Shown here: piece after piece, positions 12,664 through 24,628 of the stretch
Layout: each line of letters starts with the position of its first letter
Position numbering within the stretch: position 1 is the first letter of the stretch
Assembly: GCA_022579005.1 (NCBI GenBank)
Contig: MU401467.1
Location: 270,995-334,994, forward strand
DNA: 64,000 bases
Direction: 5' to 3'
From: Poronia punctata
Taxonomy: Eukaryota > Ascomycota > Sordariomycetes > Xylariales > Xylariaceae
Program-made: the position numbers and the translations under genes
The notes under the pieces: generated by a model
Told to the model about the DNA's origin: nothing
Databases searched by the model: none
Seen by the model: only the letters and a program-made list of their open reading frames with translations

Positions 12664-14482
12664 TCAAGCACCGCTCTGCCCTGCCTCGCGATAGCGCCCC
12701 AGACTCACTATTTCCTGCTCCTGCTCCCGTGAGTCGGGCGTCACACGCAAACCGTCCTCTTCTCGGATGCGTCTCTGGACTTCGAAGCGGCCGTCTTTGC
12801 CCCAGTATGCCGCCTGCTCTTCACCCCGGACAGCCTTCTCGGTGACGAGGACGTATGGCATGGGAGCGTCGAACATGGGCTCAGCTAGCACGCGCTCCAT
12901 CTCCATCTTGAGCCCGCGGGCACCTGTACGAGCCTTCTCCGCCCGCTCAGCAATGGCCTCTAGCGCTTTTCGCGTAAAGAAAAGCTTTGAAGGATACGTC
13001 TCGAACAGCGCTGTGTATTGCGCAACCAGAGAATTTCGAGGCTCGGTGAGAATCCTGAGTAGATCAGAGCGCGATAATGGTGAGAGCGCAACAATGTTGT
13101 GCATGCGGCCGATGAGTTCCGGGATGAACCCAAAGCCTTGGAGGTCCTCCGGAGTAGTAAGGTCTAAGGCCGTAAGCCTAGAGGCATTGGTACCACTGGG
13201 ACGGTGAGGTAGATGAGAGAAAAACTTGGATGGGAGATCGGCCTCGTCGTTTTCGCCTGGCGATTTACTGCGAAGCTCTGATCCGAATCCCATCGCCGGT
13301 TTAGATACTCTGTTCAAAATCACCTTGTCGAGGCCAACGAAAGCCCCACACATGACGAAGAGTATATTGCTCGTGTCAATGGTGCATTGCTCGACTTTAG
13401 GTGCCGCCTGTGGGCCCGAACTGAACGACGCAGATCCTGGACCCGTGTAATTCGTAGTAATCGGGCTCGCAGACCTGGACGACGATCGGTTGTCCTTGAC
13501 GTTGATGGTGACCTTGGTTCCCTCGACAAGTTTCAGCAGAGCTTGTTGAACGCCTTCGCCTCCAACATCCCTTCCATTTGAAGTCTCCCGTCTGGCGATC
13601 TTGTCAAACTCGTCCAGAACAACTATCCCATGTTCGGCCGCTTTCACATCGTAATTTGCCTCTACCAGTAACCGTTCTATGCATGTTTCGACGTCCTGCC
13701 CGATATAGCCCGCCTGGGTAAACGAATTGCAGTCGGATATTGTGAACGGAACGTTTAGTTTCTTGCTTAGCGTTCTAACTACTGTTTAGCAGAGACATAG
13801 TATACATCGAAGCGGGGATCACTTACTCGAGTATATATGTTTTGCCCACTCCCGTAGGCCCTATTAAGAGAACATTGCTTTTGTCGATTTTGACAGATGG
13901 TTGCCTACTAAGATCTTCAGGGATGTAGAAGTCGGCGTCCCGTTCAGATCGTTCCCAGCCCTGGTGCATCTGTCGTACGGATTCATGGTGGCCGGGGTAG
14001 TCATCTTAAAGGCGATTGTTAATAAGGCGCTTCCACGGCACAGATATGGCGGACTACCAACCTTCTACCGGATGAGGAGCTTGATCCTGAGCATTCCTAT
14101 CGCGTGCGATCGCTTGGCGCATTAGCTTTTCCTCTCTCTTGCGATCCAGCTCCTCTTGGTACTGTTTCCGCCTTATGTTCTGGTAATGGTTGAAGATGAC
14201 TGAAGAGATGGTTTTCTTCGCTCTATCTTGCCCAACAACGTATTCATCGACGCGTTTCTTCAGGTCCCTCGGATAGAACTGCGGCACACCGATTGAAGTC
14301 TGGGCGAACATGGGTCCGCGACCCTCTGCGTCGGGCTCATAGCTCGAGGTGAATCCAGAGTTGAAGTCCGTCGTCCTTCGCGTCGTGGCGCGCACTACGG
14401 TAGTTGTCGAGAGAGGTCTAGGGCCATATTTCGGGGTAAGAAGACCAAGGGAAACCCTTGGCCGGGTGATGCTCGTCATCAT
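12664..14482 (-). CDS. MCX1: Mitochondrial ClpX-type AAA+ unfoldase (Mcx1-like)
   Basis: ATP-driven protein unfoldase of the mitochondrial matrix; the yeast relative Mcx1 activates 5-aminolevulinate synthase in haem synthesis. Exons 14482-14062, 14004-13827 and 13774-12664; introns 14005-14061 and 13775-13826; 1710 nt, 569 aa. The N terminus is Arg/Ser/Thr-rich, as expected of a mitochondrial presequence, and there is no bacterial zinc-binding domain. I see VDEYVVGQDRAK near 80, Walker A GPTGVGKT at about 189-196, Walker B VVLDEFDKI near 250-258 with the catalytic Glu, the GAFVGLDK segment, PELIGR and sensor-2 ARTGARGLK. The ClpP-docking IGF loop reads MGF here. The first intron uses a weak GTTGGT donor. 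An ATG three bases downstream of the chosen start is equally possible. Confidence 0.93.
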
Positions 14483-15622
14483 ATTGACTATCCGGAATAC
14501 CAGGGGTCACGCTTGAAATAGGGAGGACGCACTCTTCCCCGGAAGAAGCCTCGACGATTGGTGGATATCCGTGGTGACACGTACGCTTCGGAAGCCCGGG
14601 GATATGGCGAATGGACTATACGAGCAGAAGCAGCATTCCCCAGCTGTTCCGCAATAGGGTTTTATTTGATTGTTAATGTTTTCATTGATATGCAGCTGGC
14701 GACTGTTCTGCCTTAGTAGGTATTCAGCATACTATTATTTGGTTTGCGAGGTGTTATCCAGGCGGTGCCGGGACAACCTTCAGAGCAGTATGGACCCAGC
14801 TCTCCTGAATCGGAGACAATGCATGGTGATCATGAAAGTGGAAGGTGATGAGTAGAGCTCCCACCAGTGTCCACTTGAGCAGTGGCGTGGACCGCGGGGC
14901 TTAGAGCGCGGGGAGTTCAACCGATAAAGCCGGTGTATTGGCCTACCAGCCAATCAAAAAATCATTACCATCACTATGGACCTGATGATTTCGACACCAC
15001 TTCCGTACTGTGAGTGAACACTGTACATGCAAACCCACTGGCCCACTGGGAATAGTTCAGGTATCAGGTACCAAGATAACAGCAGTGGTATCATCGCTCA
15101 AGCTCCAGTCTTTATCAACGCCAAGTTAAAGGAGCCACCTTGGGAACCAACTTCACGACGTCATTTTTCATGTCCGTGAAACCTCGAATTCCCGTGTCAA
15201 GGTAGAATGTAGGGCTACCACCACATTACGGTAGGATCTAGTAATCTACTGTAATATAGAGATAGTGCTACAATTCTTAAGACCCGTTGCAGAAACAAAA
15301 GATAAGAGCGTTTCTCTGCCCAAGAGTGTTCTTCACCCCGCCAGCATCAAGCGCGATCCGTTACACGGCGTACCTCCACCAACTTTTTTAATCTTGGGAA
15401 GCCCCGCTATATCAAGCTCCAAGTTATCGTTGACAAGGTCGAGAACGAAAGCTCCGTTCTAGACTGATAATAGCCAGTAAACTAGGGATACATAACTGAA
15501 ATTGATTAATAGTCTCGTCTCAAGAACAAGTTCCTTCCCCCATCTTTATTTCTGTAACCTTGCCTCTTTGCCTTCTTCGTCTTCCAAACACACATACACG
15601 CATCCACAATACATTGTCGAAA
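14483..15622. promoter_or_regulatory. Divergent promoter region, ClpX-like gene and glycogen branching enzyme
   Basis: A 1.14 kb spacer lies between two outward-facing starts (14482 minus, 15623 plus). It contains a CCAAT box at 14950-14954, and a strongly pyrimidine-rich leader at about 15530-15600 precedes the branching-enzyme ATG, a layout usual for well-expressed fungal genes. I cannot locate a transcription start. Co-regulation of the two genes is possible but unproven. Confidence 0.45.
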
Positions 15623-18166
15623 ATGACAGCCATAGCAGAACAATCTGCCAATAGTCTCCTGCCAGGTCCTGGTGCGGGACTTCCTAATGACGGCACCGGT
15701 AAACGAGCTATCCTGTTACGCGAGTCGCGTTAAGAAATCTGGACTGACGTGATCTGATCTCCATAGGTGTCGTTAAGTTGGATCCCTACCTTTCTCCGTT
15801 CCAAGATGCTCTAAAGAGAAGATACACAAAAGCGCAAGAATGGATTCAGAAAATCGCAGATACGGAAGGGGGGATTGAGAAATTCTCTAGAGTCAGTCTA
15901 TCCTTTCTCAGCCGCTCGCCAACCCTTTACACTCTAGTGAAAGGTGTTACATACTAATCGGAGTGTCCTAGAGATAGGGTGCCGAGAAATTTGGCCTCAA
16001 TGTAGACAAGGACAACAACATCATCTATCACGAATGGGCGCCAAACGCTGTGCAAGCGTCACTAATCGGAGACTTCAGTTGGTATCCCTTGAAGTACCCC
16101 AAGTGCTAATATTTAGGCTGACCCAGCGGACAGATGGATGGGATATCAAGCCTCACCCTATGCAGAAGGACCAATTCGGTGTGTGGGAGATCGTAATCCC
16201 TGCTGTCAATGGCGAGCCGGCTATTCCTCACAACTCCAAGATCAAGGTAACTTCCCAGGCGTTCTACGTGTCACGACGTGTTTGCTAATGCCTGCTGCGT
16301 AGGTCTCGCTTGAAACTAAGACAGGAGAGCGAGTGGATCGACTACCAGCGTGGATCAAATACGTTACCCAGGATCTTTCAGTCTCGCCTGCCTACGATGC
16401 ACGCTTTTGGAACCCTCCCGAGGCTGATAGATATACCTTCAAGCACCCGCGACCGAAGAAGCCCCAGAGCGCACGTGTTTACGAAGCCCATGTTGGCATA
16501 TCTTCCCCCGAGTTGCGGGTGACGACTTACAAGGAGTTCACCAAAAACATGTTACCTAGGATAAAAAGCCTGGGTTACAATGTGATTCAGCTGATGGCCA
16601 TTATGGAACATGCCTATTACGCCAGCTTCGGCTACCAAGTGAACAACTTCTTCGCCGCCAGCAGCCGTTACGGTACCCCGGAGGAGCTCAAGGAGTTGGT
16701 AGACACTGCGCACGGCATGGGACTCCATGTCCTCTTGGATGTTGTTCACAGCCACGCCTCCAAGAATGTGCTCGACGGACTGAACCAGTTCGATGGTACG
16801 GATAACCTCTATTTCCACGAAGGGCCCAAGGGGCGACATGAACTTTGGGATAGTAGGCTGTTCAACTATGGAAGTCACGAAGTCATGAGGTTTCTGCTTA
16901 GTAACTTGAGATTCTGGATGGACGAATATAACTTTGACGGCTTCCGTTTCGATGGTGTGACAAGTATGCTCTATACGCATCATGGTATTGGCACGTAAGT
17001 TCACATCTGCATATAAATTCCTTTGGCCCGAAGCACTAACTCTTCCCATAGGGGTTTCTCGGGTGGGTATCACGAGTACTACGGTCCCGACGTTGATGAG
17101 GAGGCAGTGGTATATATGATGGTCGCGAACGAAATGCTCCACGACCTCTATCCGGAATGTATCACGGTGGCGGAGGACGTGTCGGGCATGCCTGCACTCT
17201 GCCTGCCCTTGTCTCTCGGCGGGGTTGGCTTCGATTACAGACTCGCCATGGCTGTTCCCGATATGTGGATCAAGATTCTGAAAGAGAAGAAGGACGAGGA
17301 ATGGGACATGTCGAATATCTGCTGGACTCTGACCAACAGACGACACGGCGAGAAGACAATTGCTTATTGCGAAAGCCACGATCAAGCGTGAGTCCCCGCG
17401 GGATTCTTGGCCATGCCAGAGAGCTAACAAACCTTGTAGGCTGGTAGGCGATAAGACGTTGATGATGCACCTCTGCGACGCGGAGTTGTACACGAACATG
17501 TCGGTCTTGACCCCTTTGACACCCGTCATTGCGCGAGGAATGGCGTTACACAAGATGATCCGCCTCCTCACCCACGGCTTGGGCGGCGAAGGGTACCTTA
17601 CTTTTGAGGGTAATGAGTTCGGTCATCCTGAATGGCTCGACTTCCCGCGCGAAGGAAACCAGAACTCGTTTTGGTACGCGCGAAGACAGTTGAACCTGAC
17701 TGAGGATAATCTCCTACGATACAAGGACCTTAACGAGTTCGACCGTCAGATGAACTTGACTGAAGCGCACTTTGGCTGGTTGCACGCCCCACAGGCGTTT
17801 ATCAGCCTCAAGAACGAAACCGACAAGATCATCGTGTTTGAGCGCGGGGGCTGCGTCTTCATCTTCAATTTCCACCCTACCCAAAGCTTTTCTGACTATC
17901 GCATCGGCGTCGACGTGGCTGGCACGTATAAGATCGTACTAGACACTGACACGAAGGAGGTCGGTGGTTTTGGGCGGGTTGATCCTACGACTAGGTTCTT
18001 CACCACACCCATGGAGTGGAACGGAAGGAAAAACTGGACGCATGTGTATATCCCTGCACGGAGTGCTCTGGTAAGTTCATTAGAATATACTCTCCTGTTT
18101 TTTCATGAAGCTAATTCAGAACGTCAGGTCCTGGCACCCGAATCTAGCATTTCGCAGCATTCTTGA
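15623..18166 (+). CDS. GLC3: 1,4-alpha-glucan (glycogen) branching enzyme
   Basis: Makes the alpha-1,6 branches of glycogen (EC 2.4.1.18) in the cytoplasm. Eight exons: 15623-15698, 15767-15891, 15978-16077, 16134-16246, 16303-16994, 17052-17387, 17440-18070 and 18128-18166; 2112 nt, 703 aa, normal for fungal GBE. An N-terminal CBM48-like domain (EWAPNA near 85, GDFNGWD restored across the third intron) precedes the GH13 barrel. GH13 motifs: DVVHSH near 284, GFRFDGV with the nucleophile Asp near 355, AEDVSG with the acid/base Glu near 410, and ESHDQ with Asp near 479. The third intron has a GTTGGT donor; the in-frame GDFNGWD match supports it. The last exon is only 39 nt. The gene is convergent with ORC5, 397 bp away. 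An antisense frame of 339 codons at 16552-17571 is a shadow of this conserved region. Confidence 0.97.
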
Positions 18167-18563
18167 TCACTACGAGACGAAGCGCTTGGGGGAGTCGGTC
18201 AGTTCTTAAACATAATCACTGTGAACTGAAGACCGACGTCCTTTCGTCTTTTTTGCCACCAAGATTGTGGCCTTCACTAATCTTCAACTCTTTGGGCGCA
18301 GCAAGAGCGAGTTTTCATATGTATAAAAAAATAGGAGCAGTAATAGCCTTCATCGTAATTGATCCATCAAAAGATAGACCTTGACATATGCCCTTGCATT
18401 GGAAACACATCCTTATTTTTATCCCATAACCAATGACTACTGGCACCCATATAGATGGCTGCTATCGCAATGCGTGAACACACGGTGATAGGAAAACTGT
18501 CCGGGTTATTAATATGTTAGGTTGAACAGGGGTCAAACTGAGATTTGCGTCCTGGGGCGATTT
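18167..18563. other. Convergent 3' intergenic region
   Basis: About 400 bp lie between the stop of the branching enzyme (plus) and the stop of ORC5 (minus). It must accommodate both polyadenylation regions, and AT-rich stretches around 18310-18430 would fit. No gene is seen. Confidence 0.6.
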
Positions 18564-20155
18564 TTATTCGACAAGCCACTCCTCGACCTCGACGCCCATA
18601 CTCCGGCCTATACCCCTGATGACCTCCCAGCCAACATTGACCCTCCACTTCCCACCGCGATCCAGGTCCGCCCCTCCACCGCCAGCACCCAGGGCACCAG
18701 TAGTGCTTCCTCCGACGCGAACCAGAAGCCGCAGACTAGCCAACGTCGCTATAGCCATACCGACGTCGCCATCTACGCCCCCTGCACTTCCCCTAGCTTC
18801 GTTCGCGTCACCAGTCCACTCCTGTTTCGTGGCAACGTAAATAGCGACCATGCGCTCGAGCACAAAGACACCGGGGCCCAGCAATTTCCTCGCGATCCGG
18901 CGATGCTTCGACTTCCTGCCCCGACCTGTCCCCGCGCTAGCATTCGGCGTGCTAGACAAAGTGATGCCGCCGCGCCGGCGCTTCTTGGACCCCGTGTGCC
19001 AGGTACTGAAGAGCGCGTTGTCGTGTCGCGGGGCGTTGTGCGAGGCCAGATAAGCGGCTATGAGCAATCGACGGGCCGTCGGTGGTAGGAGAGTCGAGAG
19101 ATCTGTACCTGTACCTGTACCTGTACCTGTCCCTGTACCACTACCACTGTTCTTCTTCGGTCTCGGTCGCGCGTATTGTATCCCCGGCTCTATGACGCTC
19201 TCGTCTTGGAAATAGGCGCGCGCGGCGATCAGGAGCTTGCTGAACTCGCGCGCTTTGTGTGTACCCGCTGCTACGGGGGCAGTGAATCGCGGCCAGAGCG
19301 TGGTGCAGGAATGCTGCAGGCGCGGGAGGGTGCGTGCTGCCGGACGGGTCAGGGAGTCGTGGACGGCGGCTGCGAAGCGCGTCCATAGATCCGTTGTCTC
19401 TTGCGGCGTGGTATTCGGGAGGGCGGGAGGTGGTGTTCGGGCGAGGATGCTGATGTATTGGGCTTTGGTATACGGTGGGAAATGTATGTGAGGTGGGGAG
19501 GATATTCGCATTACGGAGGGTAGGGGCGTGGTGACGATGAATACGGTGGTTAGGTTTGGGATCTGGGAGATTGATTTTAGTTAGATTCGGGGCTTTTCGG
19601 TGTCCTTGTCCTTGCTTGGATTGTGCAGGGTTTCATTTGAGAAGGGGGATCTTGGTGTACTGTACATACAATTTCAGATAATCTGGCTAGACCAGGGAGT
19701 AAAGTAGGCGAAGCATCACGCTGTCGATCGATACCATCGAACACAAGCACGAATCTTTTCGACTGCGGCGCTCTCTCGACGTATTTCAGCATCTTGGTCA
19801 GCTCGGCCGTCAGAGCGGCAAACGTCTCGCAGCGACCGGCAGTAGACCCGTCCGCCAGCGCATCCTGCACCAGACCAGCCGTCCTCTCGAACAGATGGCG
19901 GGCCGTGACACACTCGGCTGACTTGACGATGGCGTAGTTCAGATCAGACGGCGAGTCGTCGCGGAACGTCTGGAGGAGTGCGCCGACGATGGCGCTCTTG
20001 CCCGTCGCCTCGGCGCCGTGGACGACGACGTTACGACATGGCGCTATCCGGGGATGGATTAGAGCCGCGAGGGCGTTTATCTGGGCCTCGCGACAGGGAA
20101 AGTTTGTGAAGATTGATGCTAAGAGGTCGTCGGGTAGCTCGAATATCGACGCCAT
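18564..20155 (-). CDS. ORC5: Origin recognition complex subunit 5
   Basis: A subunit of the nuclear complex that marks replication origins and loads the MCM helicase. Exons 20155-19670 and 19562-18564; intron 19563-19669 (GTATGT donor, CTAAC branch near the CCCAG acceptor); 1485 nt, 494 aa. The start is the ATG at 20155; a GTG codon just before it is not used. The AAA+ part shows Walker A GAEATGKS at residues 47-54 and Walker B FVLVFDGID at 135-143. The splice restores SEI/IPNLTTVFIV, followed by PHIHFPPYTKAQYISIL, a characteristic ORC5 segment. The C-terminal ORC5 domain follows, interrupted by low-complexity linkers: a GSGTGTGTGTGTGT tract and an Arg/Lys-rich stretch HTGSKKRRRGG. These linkers are probably disordered and length-variable. 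Cell-cycle-box-like sites lie upstream. Confidence 0.93.
19103..19138. repeat. 6-bp tandem repeat inside ORC5
   Basis: Six units of CTGTAC (one a CTGTCC variant) on the plus strand encode an alternating Gly-Thr tract in ORC5 on the minus strand. The unit is a multiple of three, so length changes keep the frame. Confidence 0.9.
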
Positions 20156-23100
20156 CACTCATAAGCATTTGACATCCATGTATGATTCTTTTTTTGATGG
20201 ATACAGCAGCGATTAACGGGGGTAACAGAGTCAGATTTATTCGGCAGTCTTCCGTAGGTATTAAACCAGACAATTACTAGATATAATTGTTCGTGAGGTC
20301 CCTTTCAAATGAATTTTTACTTGTAACAATGAAATACATAGGTACTCCTATCTCGGCGCGTCTCTCAAGTTGTAAAGCCGATGAGACGCGCTAACTATCA
20401 TTAACTAATTTACTCCTTCTACGCGTATGGTGTATTAGGTAATATTTAAAATGTGGGTCTTACCGGAGGCTTGCATATATTATTTTATCAGGTACAGCAT
20501 CGGGCCCCGCCCGCTTGCCGTTCCCGGTGGCTGAGGCTCGGCTCAGCTGAGGCGACCCTGTAAGCTGTCACTGCCTGTTATAAGAAATCAATTGCTTGTG
20601 CTGTTGCTCATGCGAGGCTTCCTCGTGAGCGCCATGAGAAAGCAATGGGCATACTAGGTATTCGCGAAGAGGTGGTCGAGCTCGCCTTCGCTTCTAGGAT
20701 ACAATGTGACAGCTGCGATTCCTGCTGGACAGCTACAGTGGACAATGCCCGGTCCTACTGGGGATTTCGGAGCAGGTGTAACACCATTCTTTCCTGTTCG
20801 ACTGTTCCTGTATATGTTTTTTTCTACTGTGTGTGCGCATATGCTTTTAATTCAGACTTTCTTGGAATCGGCAACACACCCAAGGGCCAAGGTGTCTCGG
20901 TACATGACAATACCAAGATATGACGCGTTCCAAGCAGCTGTCGTAGTGTATTATATTACAAGACCAGGTCATCCCAGAAGCGTACAGATCCGCCGATGAT
21001 AGCACCCTGGGGTACAGCTTCAGTTTCACTGTTGCCCAGGTACAGTCAAAGATTTTAGGTTCTCGACCGGACTTACGAAATTGGTGTGGCGTTCCGACCA
21101 CGCAAAACCGTTGAAAACACCGTGATAAATTTGCTACTGCACAGGCCAAAAACGTTCTGGATCCTTTTGACTATAACTTCACGATCAATTTGCCATATCG
21201 CTTTGAAATTCTAGCAGGGCTTTTATAGACTTTTTATGCTCCGGGTTCTAACCCCTTTAACCCTTCCTCTACCATAGGTAAAAAATGGGAGTTCTTTCAT
21301 CATCTCATCCTCGAGAAGCCTAACCACATGCCCTTTTCAAACAATACGGGGCCAAAGTAAAGCGGGAGATTCAGCTAAGGTAGCGGTTTCACGACTAACA
21401 CTGGGTAAGTCTTAGGGTTATAATATAACTTCCCATAAGCTCCAGCTCCGAACTTCATACTATTCATGTTACCATTCCAGATATCATGTCCAAAGGCAAG
21501 TTTGACGACATCCAGGTTCATGTCATAGGTATAGCGAATAGCATGACAATAGATGTCCGTACCGTAGGTAGTTATACAACAGACAACCAACGTACCAATC
21601 CCAACAATAGAAACGCTCCCAGTATCCTTCAGAAGTAATTCCCAGACCTTACAACACCATTAGCCGGTCTGGCTTGCAAAAGTAAAAGGCGAAAATTATG
21701 AATCTCATGTAAGCTGTTTTACGGAACAGGGAAGAAGGATAGAGATAGCTCAAGAAAGTAAGTTAGCAAGCACCGCAACTGGGAGTTCACCGAATCAGGT
21801 CCCGGGAGAATCTTTCAACGTTGTTATATCCTATATAAGCTAACAAGGCTCAATATTAGATTCCCTCGCTCACTTACATCTTGTGCTGTCCTTATTCTGG
21901 TAGTGTAGATATCCCCTTACTGAAGGCTCTTACCCGTTAGGGATGCTGTGAAACACAGGCCAAGTTTTGGAAAGTATGTAGGTTAGGCCGATGTACCTCG
22001 TCCAAATTGTACCGTTTAATACCTTTTGATATTTATCCACATCGAAACAAAATAGAGCGTTGTGTTTACAACCCTAAGCAATACTTTATTTGGATTGTAG
22101 GGCCTGATATCTGTGATGTTTGCCTTCTCGGGCTCCTCTTCTCCTTTTTCTTCTTAAGAGGCCATGCGCCTCTCATTTTGGGGTGTATATATACATTGTT
22201 CAAATAGACGTGCGGTTCAATTGTAGAGACTGTCGATGTTACGGGGAACTACGCAGACTGATCACTTGTTCTGCGTCTACATATTACATTGGTGAAGCCA
22301 AGCGCCTGTTACAAGCGGAATAGACCAACCCGAAGACGAGATGGTATAATAGGATTATTTGAGCCGGTAGAAAAGTTATGTTGGAAGTCGGTGGATGTAG
22401 AGAGGCGTGAAAGCACACTTATATGCTGCATAAATCGATGCTGACTGGCATCAAAAGCTGCGGTCCTTGACTCTTGAATAATGATACGAGGCAGGTTCAT
22501 AGGCTCGGTTGATATTAAGACCCGCCTATGGATACCTACCTGGAAGCGCAGAAGATCTGACGAAGTTGTGTTCGACAGCATATCAGCGAAATAATAGACA
22601 TGTCGGCAGCAAACTCCCCAATGGCGATATGGAGAAACTCAACGACAAAGGAGAATAGCGCAATAAAACAACGTAAACGGAAATACAATAGAAGAAAAGG
22701 TATGTTTATATATAAAAAGGTGCGAGTACGTAAGCGATGTAAAGGGGAAAGTTTGATCCTACTGATTACATATCATTAAACGAGCATGTCAGGGGCCAGT
22801 ACTGCAATGCTGATTAGTAACCCACGACAGCCAGAGAGCGTAGCCAAGTCGTGTAGCATGACTTCGTATGCACCTTATATTCATAGGACTGCAACAGACC
22901 ATATGTAGTCTCGATACCATAATGAGACTGCGAGGCCATGATACCTGGTCTGGTATTCATACTCCGACAGGAAATCCTGATGGAATACATATAATAACCC
23001 AAGTCCTCTTGTAGATATCGTGAGAAAATGTGCACACTGCCAAATGCCGACGTCTAGCCATAGGGCTATCTAAGTGTAGGTATACACTCTGCCAACCTAG

Positions 23101-24628
23101 GTCTTACCGGTTGGGGTCGACTATCGAAAACGCTATTTTCAGCCTCAGTGGCGAGTTTTATTAGGTGTTTGGTTTCGTCCTGCACCTTCATGCAGTGGCG
23201 CACACGGGTCCTGGTTGCCGACTAGCCCCTGTCGGAGGTCAAGGGGATTGGTGGTTTGGTTCTGTCAAAGGCCCCAGGCTTGGATCTGAGATACCAGTCT
23301 ACGGCGCAGCAGGAGTGATACGGCGTACCGGGACTGAATCCGGCCAAAGCTGCCTCCTAGCCTCAGGACAAGTACCTAATATGTGATATTACCTAATACC
23401 TATTAGCCATGGGATTTGTGTATAAATAGGTACCGAAGGTAGGTAGTTACTAATCTAGCCTATGAGCTTGACAAGAAATTGAACCCCGGAAGACCCTGGA
23501 AACTAGAGCTAATACTCCAAACGGAGCAGCAAAATGAAAATGGTAATTAGATCGTGGAGTACTGTAGGTATGTGCCTCGCGTCGTTTTGGGCCCGAGAGA
23601 AATGTGACTAGGATGTAACCATACCACTGGGACTCGGCTAAAAAGATCGAATTTGAACACTAAGGAGTGACGGAGAAAAAGGGGGGAGGGACGGAATAGA
23701 AAAGTAGTTCCCCGACGTGTAATAGGCGTGATAACTACCGACATGCTCCATGTTGTTACAGAAATATGAAAATATGATTTTTATGTAGACTGAGCTAGTG
23801 GTTGAGAAAAAGTGTTCGCATGTGATTGAATCTCATATGGGAATAATACATGATTATTAATTACAAGAGTCGCCGCTGGTAGGAATACCTAGCCGACGAC
23901 AAGTGGTCCCACGCTGACAATCTCCAGATCCATAACGCGCTAGATACTTACGCGAAGGTTAAAAAAAGCGAGGAAGAAAGGACGTCGTCGTTCTTATAAA
24001 AATAGGGAGCCCAAGCTTCGTTCATTGGCCTGTGCCTGGGAAGGATTGTTAAACCAAGAAATTTTTAAATTGAGAAAGGATCTTCGCCTGATGCTAAGCC
24101 ATTATAGTGTTGGTCTAGTTCAGCTCGCTTGCCGACGGCGTGGATACATCATCACCCTAGCCCTGTCCTCGGGCGGGCCTAGATTCGACTAGACGGAACC
24201 GTCCTACCGTTAGATCCGCTAGGACCCCGCGCCTTCTAGATCGGGTCACACAACCGGGCACCTTCCTCGGACTTGTTGTAATCTCGGACAGGCTACCACG
24301 TCCGCTACCACCCTAGCACCTCGAGCTACTTTTCAAGTCATGTTGCATCGTAGGGCTTTGGAGGCTGGCAGCCATGGCATGCAGGTACCATCATGACTCT
24401 ATCCCCTACCTTGTTGGATCAGGTCAAGGGCCAAAGGCTCAAGCTCCCGTTGGGGAAGAAAAGGAGTCGAGCGCGCGCGACCCTTCAAAATGGCCTACTT
24501 GCCTGATTCTCTTTTTCCTCCTTCCTCGAACGTGATATTTGTAGCTTCCGAATATTCTAGACACTGCCCGATAGAGTGTCGTTTCGTTCCTTACTTGTTT
24601 TAGTCACTCATTTATTGCACACGTTAAT
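20156..24628. other. Gene-poor spacer of 4.5 kb
   Basis: This lies between the divergent ORC5 and chitinase starts. It holds the ORC5 promoter near 20.16-20.45 kb and, at the far end, the chitinase promoter with a CT-rich leader around 24510-24540. The block 24120-24340 is noticeably GC-richer than its surroundings but has no long frame. A minus-strand frame at 21375-21655 has a protein-like composition (see findings) but lacks a supported start. No RNA gene was recognised. Confidence 0.55.
20356..20426 (-). promoter_or_regulatory. MluI-box-like cluster upstream of ORC5
   Basis: Two 9-bp arms GCGCGTCTC (20356-20364) and GAGACGCGC (20383-20391) form a perfect inverted repeat with an 18-nt spacer, and a perfect ACGCGT palindrome lies at 20421-20426. 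All are 200-270 bp upstream of the ORC5 start. ACGCGT is the MCB element bound by MBF (Mbp1-Swi6) at G1/S genes in yeasts, and replication genes are typical targets. Function here is inference from sequence and position. Confidence 0.5.

Noticed and set aside
16552..17571. A 339-codon antisense frame inside the branching enzyme
   Set aside because: It is a shadow of a highly conserved GH13 coding region; no domain is seen and it crosses the sense introns.
23470..23500. Possible tRNA 3' half containing GGGGTTCAAT on the minus strand
   Set aside because: The would-be T stem does not pair and no cloverleaf fits.
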